From an uncultured Collinsella sp. (GTDB lineage Bacteria; Actinomycetota; Coriobacteriia; Coriobacteriales; Coriobacteriaceae): a DNA stretch of 32,071 nucleotides. This document shows positions 17,735 to 25,875 of the stretch, one piece after another (the first letter of the stretch is position 1; the number at the start of each line of letters is the position of its first letter). The stretch spans positions 1 to 32,071 of the forward strand of contig CAKUGT010000018.1 in assembly GCA_934654795.1 (NCBI GenBank), read 5' to 3'. The position numbers were made by a program, and so were the translations under genes. The notes under the pieces are model-generated. The model saw nothing but the letters and a program-made list of their open reading frames with translations, had not been told where the DNA came from and searched no databases.

Positions 17735-18666
17735 TGGCCGAGGGGACCTTCGAGCTGCATCCAGGTGACGCGTTGTATCCCGAGACCGTTTTGGAGCTTT
17801 CCGATGTACCCCCGACGCTCTATGTGCGCGGCAACCCCGAAGTGCTTTCGACGCCCGCGCTCTCCATCATCGGCGCGCGCAAAGCCTCGCCGTATGGTCT
17901 TGCCGTGGCAGAGCTTGCGGCAAAGGTGGCGGTCGAGGCGGGCGTGACGGTAGTTTCGGGCGGCGCGGTCGGTTGTGACCAGGCTTCGGGTTGGGCTGCG
18001 GTCAACGCTGGCGGCAAACACGTCGTGGTGCTGGGGACGGGCGCCGACGTGGTCTATCCGCGCTCGAGCGCTGGCCTCATCACGCGCACGCTCGATACGG
18101 GAGGCGCGGTCGTGTCGATCTCTCCGTGGGGCATGGGTCCGCGCAAGTTTGCCTTTCCGCGCCGCAATCGCGTGATCGCGGCCCTGTCGCAAGCCCTCTT
18201 TGTATCCGAGGCGGGTATGCCTTCCGGGACGTTTTCTACAGCCGAGGCTGCTATGGATTTGGGGCGAGAACTTCTTGCCGTACCGGGGTCGATCCTATCG
18301 CCCGAGTCGCGTGGCACGAATTACCTCATTGCGAACGGTGCCTGCTGCATCATCGACGAGGAATCTATCGAGATGGCTATCTCACGCATCTATGGAACCC
18401 TGCGCTACTCGCGCCCCGATGCTCCCGGCATTGCCGACCTGGATTCAACGCAGCAGACCGTGATGCATGCGCTCATCGCCTCTCCGCTCAAGGTCGACGA
18501 CATCGCGGCGCTCGTCTCGCTCGATGCCGTCGGCGTACTCAAACTCCTGGGTTCGCTTGAGTTCGAGGGTCTTATCGAGCGCATGATGGATGGAAGGTAT
18601 GCGCCCTCCAAGTTTGCCCTTCACGCCCAGACACCCTTCGGTCACAATGGAAAACGTGTCAATTAG
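17731..18666 (+). CDS. dprA: DNA-processing protein DprA
   Basis: Rossmann-fold protein that loads RecA on incoming single-stranded DNA during transformation; it is also widespread in bacteria not known to be competent. Family motifs are LYVRGNPEVL (30-39), IIGARKASPYG (46-56), VVSGGAVGCDQASGWAAV (74-91), the nucleotide-like region VVVLGTGADVVYPRS and FPRRNRVIAALSQALFVSEA (142-161), and AVPGSI. A C-terminal winged-helix-like segment spans about 245-300. GGAGG at 17721-17725 serves ATG 17731 or the adjacent ATG 17734; both overlap the comM stop. The protein lacks the N-terminal SAM-like domain found in longer DprA proteins. Confidence 0.95.
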   Translation: MMAEGTFELHPGDALYPETVLELSDVPPTLYVRGNPEVLSTPALSIIGARKASPYGLAVAELAAKVAVEAGVTVVSGGAVGCDQASGWAAVNAGGKHVVVLGTGADVVYPRSSAGLITRTLDTGGAVVSISPWGMGPRKFAFPRRNRVIAALSQALFVSEAGMPSGTFSTAEAAMDLGRELLAVPGSILSPESRGTNYLIANGACCIIDEESIEMAISRIYGTLRYSRPDAPGIADLDSTQQTVMHALIASPLKVDDIAALVSLDAVGVLKLLGSLEFEGLIERMMDGRYAPSKFALHAQTPFGHNGKRVN

Positions 18667-18680
18667 AAAGGTGTTTGCAG

Positions 18681-20018
18681 ATGCAGTTCGATCAGGTGAC
18701 AGTTATCGGTGGCGGTCTTGCGGGTTCGGAGTGCGCGATCCAGCTGGCAGACCGTGGTTTTGCCGTAAAGCTGTGCGAGATGCGCCCCCAGGTGAGCTCC
18801 CCGGCCCACCATACCGATCATCTGGCCGAGCTCGTCTGCTCCAATTCGTTTAAATCGACCCGTCCGGATTCCGCGGCTGGTTTGCTGAAGGCCGAGCTTG
18901 AGCGCATGGGCTCGGTCCTGCTCGATTGCGCCCATCGCGCGGCTGTTCCCGCCGGTGGCGCCTTGGCAGTCGACCGCGTTAAGTTTTCCGAGCTTGTCGA
19001 GGCCGAGGTTGCCGCCCGTCCCAATATCGAGATCGTTCACGGCGAGGTCACGCAGATTCCCGAAGGCCACGTGGTCATTGCCGCCGGCCCCCTGTGCTCG
19101 CCGGCGCTGAGCGAAGAGGTCATGAAGCTCGTCGGTGGCGACGCCCTTGCGTTCTTCGATGCCGCAGCGCCGATCGTCGATGCCTCCACGCTCGATATGG
19201 ACGTGCTGTTCTCGCAGTCGCGCTACGAGGAGCAGGGGAGCGGCGACTATCTCAACGCTCCGCTCAACAAGGAAGAGTACGAGGCCTTTATCGAGGCGCT
19301 TACCACGGCCGACCGCGTGGTGCTCAAGGACTTTGAGGGCGGCGATCTGTTCCAGGCCTGCCAGCCTGCCGAGGAAGTTGCGCGCACCGGCAAGGATGCC
19401 ATTCGCTTTGGCGCCATGAAGCCCGTCGGCCTCACCGACCCGCGAACCGGTCGTCGTCCCTGGGCGGCGATTCAGCTGCGTGCCGAGAACAAGGAGAAGA
19501 CCGCCTATAACCTGGTGGGCTTCCAGACCAACCTGACCTTTGGCGAGCAGAAGCGCGTCTTCCATATGGTGCCGGGCCTGGAGAACGCTGAGTTCTTCCG
19601 CTACGGTGTCATGCACCGCAACACCTTTGTCGATGCCCCGCACGTGCTCGATGGCACCTTTGCCGTGCCCGGTACCGGCGTGCGCCTGGCCGGTCAGATC
19701 ACCGGCACCGAGGGGTACATGGAAGCCGTGGCGACAGGTCTGCTCGCGGCGCTCAACACCTATGCCGAGGCTATCGGTGCCGCGGGCATCGAGTTGCCGC
19801 GTGTTGGCGCCCTGGGTGCGCTCGTGGGCTATGCGACCGATCCTGCCACCGTGGGCTATCAGCCTATGCATGTCAACTTTGGCCTGGTGCCGCCGCTCGA
19901 GGACGGTAAGCGCCGCAGCAAGCGCGACCGCTACCAGGCCTATGCGGACCGTGCGCTCGAGGCCCTTGATGCCTATCTGGCCACTCGCCCCGATCTGTTT
20001 GGAGGCGACCGGTCATAG
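18681..20018 (+). CDS. trmFO: Folate-dependent tRNA m5U54 methyltransferase TrmFO
   Basis: FAD-dependent enzyme that makes 5-methyluridine at tRNA position 54 (the T of the T-loop) using methylenetetrahydrofolate. The N-terminal dinucleotide motif is VIGGGLAGSECAIQLADRG (8-26), followed by the TrmFO-specific CEMRPQVSSPAHHTDHLAELVCSNSFKS. Other conserved parts are FMAPK-like FGAMKPVGLTDPRTGRRPWA and the C-terminal GQITGTEGYMEA flavin-binding segment. Length (445 aa) is normal. ATG 18681 has AAAGGTG about 7 bases upstream. It follows dprA by 14 bases. The TAG stop overlaps the likely non-standard start of the next gene. Confidence 0.96.
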   Translation: MQFDQVTVIGGGLAGSECAIQLADRGFAVKLCEMRPQVSSPAHHTDHLAELVCSNSFKSTRPDSAAGLLKAELERMGSVLLDCAHRAAVPAGGALAVDRVKFSELVEAEVAARPNIEIVHGEVTQIPEGHVVIAAGPLCSPALSEEVMKLVGGDALAFFDAAAPIVDASTLDMDVLFSQSRYEEQGSGDYLNAPLNKEEYEAFIEALTTADRVVLKDFEGGDLFQACQPAEEVARTGKDAIRFGAMKPVGLTDPRTGRRPWAAIQLRAENKEKTAYNLVGFQTNLTFGEQKRVFHMVPGLENAEFFRYGVMHRNTFVDAPHVLDGTFAVPGTGVRLAGQITGTEGYMEAVATGLLAALNTYAEAIGAAGIELPRVGALGALVGYATDPATVGYQPMHVNFGLVPPLEDGKRRSKRDRYQAYADRALEALDAYLATRPDLFGGDRS

Positions 20019-20935
20019 CCTTTGACCTGTACGACACCGTCGACTCGTTTATCGCCTATATCTCACGTGTCGAGGGACTTTCTCCCAACACGGTGACGGC
20101 CTATGGTTCGAGGCTGGAGCGCTTTGCTGCCTGGTGCGAGCGCGAGGATATAGATGCTTTCGCTGCCGACGTGCGCACCATTCGTCGCTATCTTGCCGAG
20201 CTTTCGCGTGAGCAGGTGGCTCCCCGAACGCTTGCGGCGCATCTGTCGGCTATCCGATCGCTCTATCGATGGATGGCTGCCGAGGGGGTCGTGGAGGGCG
20301 ATGTGGTCTCGGCAATTTCCTCGCCCAAGCTCCCGCGCGATCTACCCGGTGTGCTGACGACCCAACAGGTGGAGGCGCTGCTCAAGACGCCTGATACCTC
20401 AACACCCGCGGGACTGCGCGATGCGGCGATGCTCGAGCTGCTCTATGCCTCGGGCGCCCGTATCTCTGAGCTCGCAGCACTCAATGTGGAGTCCATTGCG
20501 TGGTCCGAACGCACGCTGCGCCTGTGGGGCAAGGGGAGCAAAGAACGTATCGTCCCTCTGTATCGTCGTGCGCTCGAGGCGACGCGTCTCTATATTGAGG
20601 AGGGGAGGCCGGAGTTGCTCGCTCAGGCAAAGCGTCGTGACCCCGCTACCGGGCCGCATCCGCTGCTTATATCGGCGCGCGGTAATCGCATGAGTGCCGC
20701 CATGCTCAGGCGGCGGTTTCATATGCTGGCGACGCTCGCCGGCATTCCGGCCGACATCGCCCCGCATGCGATGCGCCATACCTTTGCGACCGACTTGCTC
20801 GAGGGCGGCGCGGACCTGCGCTCGGTTCAAGAGCTGCTAGGTCATGCGAGCCTGTCCACGACGCAGATCTACACGCATCTCACACCCGATCGGCTTAAGC
20901 GGGCTGTGGCTCAAGCCCATCCCCGCGGCGAATAG
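20015..20935 (+). CDS. xerC: Tyrosine recombinase, XerC/XerD type, with non-NTG start
   Basis: Site-specific recombinase expected to resolve chromosome dimers at dif. The catalytic set is complete. With a start at 20015 (306 aa) these are R149 in ASGARISEL, K173 in WGKGSKER, H251 and R254 in HAMRH, H277 in LLGHASLSTTQIYTH, and nucleophile Y286. The N-terminal SAM-like domain needs the segment DTVDSFIAYISRVEGLSPNTV, which lies before the first ordinary start codon (GTG 20093, leaving 280 aa). Upstream in frame to the stop at 19967 there is no ATG, GTG or TTG. ATA 20015 lies 9 bases after GGAGG (20001-20005) and overlaps the trmFO stop as ATAG, so I propose it as the start; CTG 20027 is the only alternative NTG. 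XerC rather than XerD is inferred from position before rpsB. Confidence 0.88.
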   Translation: MAFDLYDTVDSFIAYISRVEGLSPNTVTAYGSRLERFAAWCEREDIDAFAADVRTIRRYLAELSREQVAPRTLAAHLSAIRSLYRWMAAEGVVEGDVVSAISSPKLPRDLPGVLTTQQVEALLKTPDTSTPAGLRDAAMLELLYASGARISELAALNVESIAWSERTLRLWGKGSKERIVPLYRRALEATRLYIEEGRPELLAQAKRRDPATGPHPLLISARGNRMSAAMLRRRFHMLATLAGIPADIAPHAMRHTFATDLLEGGADLRSVQELLGHASLSTTQIYTHLTPDRLKRAVAQAHPRGE

Positions 20936-20984
20936 TGGCTGGGACGTCCCGCGCCGCGCTCAGGTGTGTGGTTTTGATTGCGGG

Positions 20985-21013
20985 TTGGCAGGAAGATGCA
21001 TTCCTGCTATCAT
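20985..21013 (+). promoter_or_regulatory. Promoter of rpsB-tsf with palindromic spacer
   Basis: TTGGCA (20985-20990), a 17-base spacer and TATCAT (21008-21013), with an extended -10 TGC before it. Each box matches consensus at 5 of 6 positions; this is the best promoter in the window. GCAGGAA (20988-20994) and TTCCTGC (21001-21007) form a perfect palindrome around GATGCA, lying almost exactly between the two boxes, where a repressor could block polymerase. Confidence 0.6.
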
Positions 21014-21019
21014 TCATCG

Positions 21020-21154
21020 GGTTGCTTCACGGCAACAGGTTTTTATCACGCACGCGCGGCTACTTCATACCGTGGTGCCCGGGCTTTGGTAGCACATGTC
21101 CGGGTTGGTTTTGGAGGATGACCCCGCGCGGAGGCAAACCACAGGAGGTTTAAC
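21020..21154 (+). promoter_or_regulatory. Structured leader of rpsB
   Basis: About 135 bases separate the predicted transcript start from rpsB. They contain GTTGC/GCAAC (21021-21036) followed by AGGTTTTTA, which looks like a weak attenuator. They also contain alternative pairings around 21075-21104: CCCGG with CCGGG, or GTGC with GCAC. Competing stems and the gene's identity suggest S2 autoregulation, but this is inference. Confidence 0.35.
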
Positions 21155-21883
21155 ATGGCTACCAAGATTAATATCCGCACCCTGCTCGAGGCCGGCTGCC
21201 ACTTCGGTCACCAGACCCGTCGCTGGAACCCCAAGATGAAGCCGTTCATCTTCGGTGAGCGCAACGGCATCTACATCCTCGACCTCAAGCAGACCATCCT
21301 CGACGCCGACCAGGCCTACACTTTCGTCAAGAACGTCGCCAAGGGTGGCAACGTGCTGTTCGTCGGCACCAAGAAGCAGGCTCAGGAGGCCGTCAAGAAC
21401 GCCGCTGAGCGCGCCAACATGCCTTACATCAACCAGCGTTGGCTCGGCGGCATGCTGACCAACTTCGTCACCATCCGCTCCCGCATCAACCGCATGGAGG
21501 AGCTTGAGGCCATGGTCGAGGACGGCCGCATGGCAGTGCTCCCCAAGAAGGAGCAGGCTGTTCTCGGCAAGGAGCTCACCAAGCTCCAGACCAACCTCGG
21601 TGGCGCCCGCGACATGAAGGGTCTGCCCCAGGCTCTCTTCGTCATCGACACCAAGCGCGAGGAGAACGCCATCAAGGAGGCTCAGCGCCTGAACATCCCC
21701 GTCGTCGCTCTGATCGACACCAACTCCGATCCCGACGAGGTCGAGTACGGCATCCCCTGCAACGATGACGCTATCTCTGCTGTCACCCTTATGTGCGAGC
21801 TCATGGCTGACGCCTGCCTCGCTGGCTCCGGCAAGGAGCAGGTCTCCGAGGCCGAGATGGCCGCTGAGCCCAAGGCCGAGTAA
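21155..21883 (+). CDS. rpsB: 30S ribosomal protein S2
   Basis: Small-subunit protein needed for S1 binding and mRNA recruitment. The 242 residues carry the S2 hallmarks: [79 protein letters not shown] and [31 protein letters not shown] stands 6 bases before ATG 21155. The C-terminal ~15 residues are acidic. Codon use is highly biased to GNC and AAG, as expected for a very highly expressed gene. tsf follows after 45 bases, the standard rpsB-tsf pair. Confidence 0.98.
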   Translation: MATKINIRTLLEAGCHFGHQTRRWNPKMKPFIFGERNGIYILDLKQTILDADQAYTFVKNVAKGGNVLFVGTKKQAQEAVKNAAERANMPYINQRWLGGMLTNFVTIRSRINRMEELEAMVEDGRMAVLPKKEQAVLGKELTKLQTNLGGARDMKGLPQALFVIDTKREENAIKEAQRLNIPVVALIDTNSDPDEVEYGIPCNDDAISAVTLMCELMADACLAGSGKEQVSEAEMAAEPKAE

Positions 21884-21928
21884 ATCAGTCTTAGTTAATT
21901 CTTTTTCATCTCTTTGAAAGGAACCACA

Positions 21929-22798
21929 ATGGCCCAGATTACCGCCGCTATGGTCAAGCAGCTCCGCGAGATGACCGACTCCCCGATGATGGAGTGCAAG
22001 AAGGCTCTCGTCGAGGCTGACGGCGACATGGACGCCGCTGTCGACGTTCTGCGCAAGAACGGCCTCGCCAAGGCTGCCAAGAAGGCTGGTCGTGAGACCA
22101 ACGAGGGCGCTGTCGCCGCGTTCGTCTCCGAGGATGGCAAGTCCGGCGCTCTGCTCGAGCTCTCCTGCGAGACCGACTTCGTCGGCTCCAACGCCAAGTT
22201 CACCGGCTTTGCTTCCAAGGTCGCTGAGGTTGTCGCCACCACCGAGCCGGCTGACGTCGACGCTCTGCTCGAGAAGCCGATGGGCGAGGAGACCGTTTCC
22301 TCCGAGCTCACCGAGATGATTCACATCATGGGCGAGAACATGAAGATCGCTCGTTTCGCCGCCCGCAAGGCTGAGAACGGCGCGCTCGCTTCTTACATCC
22401 ACATGGGTGGTAAGATCGGCGTCCTCGTCGAGTTCGCTTTCGAGAAGGCCGAGACCGCTCAGGCCGAGTCCTTCAAGACCTTCGCTCATGACGTTGCCCT
22501 TCAGGTTGCTGCCGTCGCCCCGATCTGCGCTACCCGCGAGCAGGTTCCGGCCGAGACCGTCGAGCACGAGAAGCAGATTTACATGGCTCAGGCTGCCGAG
22601 TCCGGCAAGCCCGAGGCCATCCAGGAGAAGATGGCTGTTGGCCGTCTGGAGAAGTTCTACAAGCAGTCCGTGCTCACCGAGCAGGAGTTCATCAAGGACA
22701 GCTCCCTCACCATCAAGAAGTACGCTGAGCAGGTCTCCAAGGAGCTCGGCGATACCATTACCGTCGTTGCCTTCGACCGTCTGGTCCGTGGCGAGTAA
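21929..22798 (+). CDS. tsf: Elongation factor Ts
   Basis: Nucleotide exchange factor that regenerates EF-Tu-GTP. The N-terminal UBA-like domain is MVKQLREMTDSPMMECKKALVEADGDMDAAVDVLRKNG, followed by the CETDFVGSN motif that contacts EF-Tu, two core subdomains, and a C-terminal module ending in VVAFDRLVRGE. At 289 residues it is full length. ATG 21929 has AAAGGA at 21917-21922; a TTG at 21914 precedes that site and is rejected. A strong terminator follows, so rpsB-tsf is a closed unit. Confidence 0.98.
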   Translation: MAQITAAMVKQLREMTDSPMMECKKALVEADGDMDAAVDVLRKNGLAKAAKKAGRETNEGAVAAFVSEDGKSGALLELSCETDFVGSNAKFTGFASKVAEVVATTEPADVDALLEKPMGEETVSSELTEMIHIMGENMKIARFAARKAENGALASYIHMGGKIGVLVEFAFEKAETAQAESFKTFAHDVALQVAAVAPICATREQVPAETVEHEKQIYMAQAAESGKPEAIQEKMAVGRLEKFYKQSVLTEQEFIKDSSLTIKKYAEQVSKELGDTITVVAFDRLVRGE

Positions 22799-22821
22799 AT
22801 AAGCTCTTGTAGCTGGTAATG

Positions 22822-22856
22822 AGCAGGCTGTGGGTTTTACTCACAGCCTGCTTTTT
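22822..22856 (+). terminator. Rho-independent terminator after tsf
   Basis: AGCAGGCTGTG (22822-22832) pairs perfectly with CACAGCCTGCT (22842-22852), a 9-base loop, then TTTT and CATG. It separates rpsB-tsf from the pyrH operon. Confidence 0.93.
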
Positions 22857-22877
22857 CATGGCTCCCCGTTAAGCCTT

Positions 22878-22886
22878 TGTTATCAT
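22878..22886 (+). promoter_or_regulatory. Extended -10 promoter of the pyrH operon
   Basis: TGT-TATCAT is an extended -10 element (TGn followed by TATCAT). No good -35 lies at 16-18 bases, which extended -10 promoters tolerate. It predicts a transcript start near 22893, 23 bases before pyrH. The same TGnTATCAT form occurs at rpsB. Confidence 0.42.
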
Positions 22887-22915
22887 ATTGAGAGTCTAAT
22901 TAAAGGAGGATCGCT

Positions 22916-23638
22916 TTGTCCGACATCCGATATAAACGCGTGCTTCTTAAGCTTTCCGGCGAAGCACTGATGGGCGACGGCCAATATGGCATCGACCCCA
23001 AGGTTACCGACCATCTTGCCAAGCAGGTCAAGGAGCTGCTCGCCGTTGGCCATGAGGTCGGCGTCGTTGTCGGCGGCGGCAATATTTTCCGCGGCATGGC
23101 AGGTGCTGCCGGTGGCATGGAGCGTGCTCAGGCCGACTACATGGGTATGCTGGCAACCGTTATGAACGCGCTCGCCCTGCAGGATGCCTTCGAGCACAAC
23201 GATGTTCCCTGCCGCGTGATGAGCGCTATCCAGATGAACGAGATCTGCGAGCCCTATATTCGTCGTCGCGCCATCAACCATCTTTCCAAGGGCAATGTCG
23301 TTATTTTTGCCGCCGGTTCGGGCAATCCGTACTTTACGACCGACACCGCCGCGGCTCTTCGTGCGTGCGAGATCGGCGCCGAGATTCTGATTAAAGCCAC
23401 CAAGGTTGACGGCATCTACGACAAGGATCCCGTCAAGTGTGCCGATGCCGTCCGTTTTGACAAGATTACCTATCACGAGGTTCTCGTTCGCGGCCTGCAG
23501 GTTATGGATTCCACGGCTACGGCCCTGTGCCAGGATAACCGTATGCCTATTTTGGTCCTCAACATCGATGGCGAGGACACCGTCAAACGCGCGCTCGCGG
23601 GTGAGCCCGTCGGCACGCTCGTCTATCAGGAGGATTAA
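22916..23638 (+). CDS. pyrH: UMP kinase
   Basis: Phosphorylates UMP to UDP in pyrimidine nucleotide synthesis; bacterial UMP kinases are typically hexamers activated by GTP and inhibited by UTP. The 240 residues show the amino-acid-kinase fold: [13 protein letters not shown] (9-21), [52 protein letters not shown] and [12 protein letters not shown]. The start is TTG 22916, with AAAGGAGG (ending 22909) 6 bases upstream; no ATG is available near the N-terminus. It leads the long operon, with frr starting two bases after its stop. Confidence 0.97.
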   Translation: MSDIRYKRVLLKLSGEALMGDGQYGIDPKVTDHLAKQVKELLAVGHEVGVVVGGGNIFRGMAGAAGGMERAQADYMGMLATVMNALALQDAFEHNDVPCRVMSAIQMNEICEPYIRRRAINHLSKGNVVIFAAGSGNPYFTTDTAAALRACEIGAEILIKATKVDGIYDKDPVKCADAVRFDKITYHEVLVRGLQVMDSTATALCQDNRMPILVLNIDGEDTVKRALAGEPVGTLVYQED

Positions 23639-23640
23639 GC

Positions 23641-24177
23641 ATGGCAGAGAACATCACCGCCCATATGGACAAGTCGCTCGAGTCCCTCAAGCATAACTTC
23701 TCCAAGGTCCGTACCGGTCGCGCCAACGCCAACATTCTGTCCGACATCACCGTTGATTATTACGGTGTTCCCACGCCGGTCACGCAGGTTGCCGCCGTCA
23801 AGACCCCCGAGGCTCACATGCTGCTCATCGAGCCGTGGGACAAGGCGCTCATCAACGCTATCGTCAAGGCCATCGGCGCTTCCGATCTGGGCATTACACC
23901 CAACTCCGATGGCACCGTCGTTCGTCTGCCGTTCCCGGCCCCCACTGAGGAGCGCCGTCGCGAGCTCGTCAAGGAGTGCCGCGAGTACGCCGAGCAGGCC
24001 AAGGTGTCTATCCGTAACATCCGTCGCGACTTCAACAACAAGCTCGAGCGCGATGAGGAGCTCACCGAGGACGATGTCCGTCGCGAGCAGGCCAAGGTCC
24101 AGAAGCACACCGATGAGTATGTCGCCAAGGTCGAGGAGCTTCTGAAGGAAAAAGAAGCCGAGGTCATGGAGATCTAA
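23641..24177 (+). CDS. frr: Ribosome recycling factor
   Basis: With EF-G it splits the post-termination ribosome. The 178 residues fit RRF: MDKSLESLKHNFSKVRTGRANANIL, YYGVPTPVTQVAAV, IEPWDKALINAIVKAI and SDLGITPNSDGTVVRLPFPAPTEERRRELVK, followed by the long three-helix-bundle arm RRDFNNKLERDEELTEDDVRREQAKVQKHTDEY. It is a few residues shorter than the usual 185. AGGAGG lies just upstream within the pyrH end. It is translationally coupled to pyrH and followed one base later by uppS. Confidence 0.97.
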   Translation: MAENITAHMDKSLESLKHNFSKVRTGRANANILSDITVDYYGVPTPVTQVAAVKTPEAHMLLIEPWDKALINAIVKAIGASDLGITPNSDGTVVRLPFPAPTEERRRELVKECREYAEQAKVSIRNIRRDFNNKLERDEELTEDDVRREQAKVQKHTDEYVAKVEELLKEKEAEVMEI

Positions 24178-24178
24178 G

Positions 24179-24973
24179 GTGCAATACGACGAGCATAAAC
24201 TGGTCGAGTACTTTGCCGACGCCCCTGCGGGCGTCGGTTTTTCCGACCTTGACCTCAATAACATTCCGCACCATATCTCGTGCATCATGGACGGCAACGG
24301 TCGTTGGGCCACGTCGCGTGGTCTTGCACGCACCGAGGGTCATAAGGCAGGTATCGTCTCGCTGCGCGAGATTATTACCGCCTGCGTGCGTCTGGGCGTC
24401 GACGTGCTTTCGGCCTATGCGTTTTCTACCGAAAACTGGAGCCGCCCGCAGCATGAGGTCAACGTCTTGATGCATCTGTTTGCCAAGACGTTTATCGACG
24501 AGCTGCCGCTTCTGAAGCGCGAAAACGTGCGTGTTGTCTTTTTGGGCGACATTTCCGCGCTGCCCAAGAAGACCCGCGACGTTTTTGAACGCGGTCTTGC
24601 CGAGTGCGCCGATCACACCGGTATGACGCTGGCGCTTGCCGTCAACTACGGCGCGCGTGCCGAGATTACCCGCGCTGTCCGTCAGATTGCACTCGACGCT
24701 GCCGCCGGTAAGATCGATCCTGCCGCAATTGATGACGACATGGTGGCTTCCCACCTCTATACCGCCGGCCTTCCCGATCCTGAGCTTGTGATTCGCACCT
24801 CTGGTGAGCTGCGCCTTTCGAACTATCTGCTGTGGCAGGTGGCTTATTCCGAGTTCTATGTCACCGATACCTATTGGCCCGACTTTGATCGTTGGGGCCT
24901 TGTCGACGCCATTTTGGCCTATCAGGGCCGTGACCGTAGGTTTGGTGGTCTGAGCAAGACCGAGGAGGCTTAA
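24179..24973 (+). CDS. uppS: Undecaprenyl diphosphate synthase (cis-prenyltransferase)
   Basis: Extends farnesyl diphosphate with eight isopentenyl units in cis to give the C55 carrier for peptidoglycan and other wall polymers. Motifs are HISCIMDGNGRWA, with catalytic D38 and the GNGR phosphate loop (39-42), then GHKAG, YAFSTENWSRP, NYGARAEI, and PELVIRTSGELRLSNYLLWQVAYSEFYVTDTYWPDF near the C-terminus. The start is GTG 24179, one base after the frr stop, with GGAG upstream. The C55 length is inferred from the family; chain length cannot be read from sequence alone. It is grouped with cdsA, dxr and ispG, so precursor supply and use are in one operon. Confidence 0.95.
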   Translation: MQYDEHKLVEYFADAPAGVGFSDLDLNNIPHHISCIMDGNGRWATSRGLARTEGHKAGIVSLREIITACVRLGVDVLSAYAFSTENWSRPQHEVNVLMHLFAKTFIDELPLLKRENVRVVFLGDISALPKKTRDVFERGLAECADHTGMTLALAVNYGARAEITRAVRQIALDAAAGKIDPAAIDDDMVASHLYTAGLPDPELVIRTSGELRLSNYLLWQVAYSEFYVTDTYWPDFDRWGLVDAILAYQGRDRRFGGLSKTEEA

Positions 24974-24975
24974 TC

Positions 24976-25875
24976 GTGTCCGATCGTCCCAAGGCAACTG
25001 CTCCCAAGACATCTGAGCGCAAGGCTGTCGCTGCGGGAGCGCCCGCAGCGAAGAATGGCACCGGTTCGTGGCTTGCGGGCTTTATTACCCGTGCCGCCGC
25101 CGGTATCGTTTATGCCGTTGTCTTTATCCTATGCCTGGTTTTGGGTATCGTGCCCACGGCCATCTTTGTTTCTGTCATGAGCGGTCTTTGCTGCTATGAG
25201 TTTTTCCGTATGACAAGGCTCGATGGCAAGATGGCTAACGAGCGCATGGGTATCGCAGCCGCCGTACTCTTTCCGCTGTCGGCGTTGGGCGATTCGATGC
25301 TGCTGAATGCCCTGCTTTTTGCCCTGATGCTCGCTGTGGGCATTTGGTATGTCTGGTCGCCGCGTACCCGCATCTCTGATGTGGCCGTGACGCTCATGGG
25401 TCCCATCTACACTGGCTTTATGCTGTCGGCTATCGTGCTGCTGCGCGATGCCGTGCCCGGTTTTGCCGGTGCCCTGCTTTCAGTGGGCGTTTGCGCGTCC
25501 CTTTGGGTCTCCGATTCGTTTGCCTACATCGTGGGTAGCCGTATCGGCAAGCACAAGATGGTTCCCAAGATTTCTCCCAAAAAGAGCTGGGAGGGGTTTG
25601 TCGGCGGCATCCTGGGCTCGGTTTTGATTTGGCTCATCCTGTGGGCGACGCACTTCTACAAGCTCAGCCTGCCCTATGCGCTGCTGTGCGGCGTGGTTGT
25701 GTCCATTCTGGGCGTTATCGGCGACCTTATCGAGTCGCGCATCAAGCGCGGTGTGGGCGTCAAGGATTCCGGCAACCTTATCCCGGGCCACGGCGGCATG
25801 CTCGATCGTAGCGATTCGCTTATCTTCGGCTGCATCACCGCGCAGCTGTTGCTGATGATCGGAGGCGTGCTGTAA
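24976..25875 (+). CDS. cdsA: Phosphatidate cytidylyltransferase (CDP-diglyceride synthase)
   Basis: Integral membrane enzyme that makes CDP-diacylglycerol from phosphatidic acid and CTP for phospholipid synthesis. After a Lys/Ala-rich cytosolic N-terminus of about 30 residues, several hydrophobic helices are visible (from AGIVYAVVFILCLVLGIVPT on). The signature is near the end: SPKKSWEGFVGGILGS and the metal-binding IGDLIESRIKRGVGVKDSG...PGHGGMLDRSDSLIFG. The start is GTG 24976, 2 bases after the uppS stop. Length is 299. Its TAA stop shares a base with the dxr ATG. Confidence 0.95.
   Translation: MSDRPKATAPKTSERKAVAAGAPAAKNGTGSWLAGFITRAAAGIVYAVVFILCLVLGIVPTAIFVSVMSGLCCYEFFRMTRLDGKMANERMGIAAAVLFPLSALGDSMLLNALLFALMLAVGIWYVWSPRTRISDVAVTLMGPIYTGFMLSAIVLLRDAVPGFAGALLSVGVCASLWVSDSFAYIVGSRIGKHKMVPKISPKKSWEGFVGGILGSVLIWLILWATHFYKLSLPYALLCGVVVSILGVIGDLIESRIKRGVGVKDSGNLIPGHGGMLDRSDSLIFGCITAQLLLMIGGVL

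Noticed and set aside
20936..21154. A tRNA gene between xerC and rpsB
   Set aside because: Short stems are present but no GTTCRA T-loop or cloverleaf; leader structure of rpsB explains them better.
21065..22567. A 500-codon antisense frame across rpsB and tsf
   Set aside because: A shadow of strongly biased ribosomal-protein codons. The product is Leu/Gly/Asp-rich and lacks known motifs.
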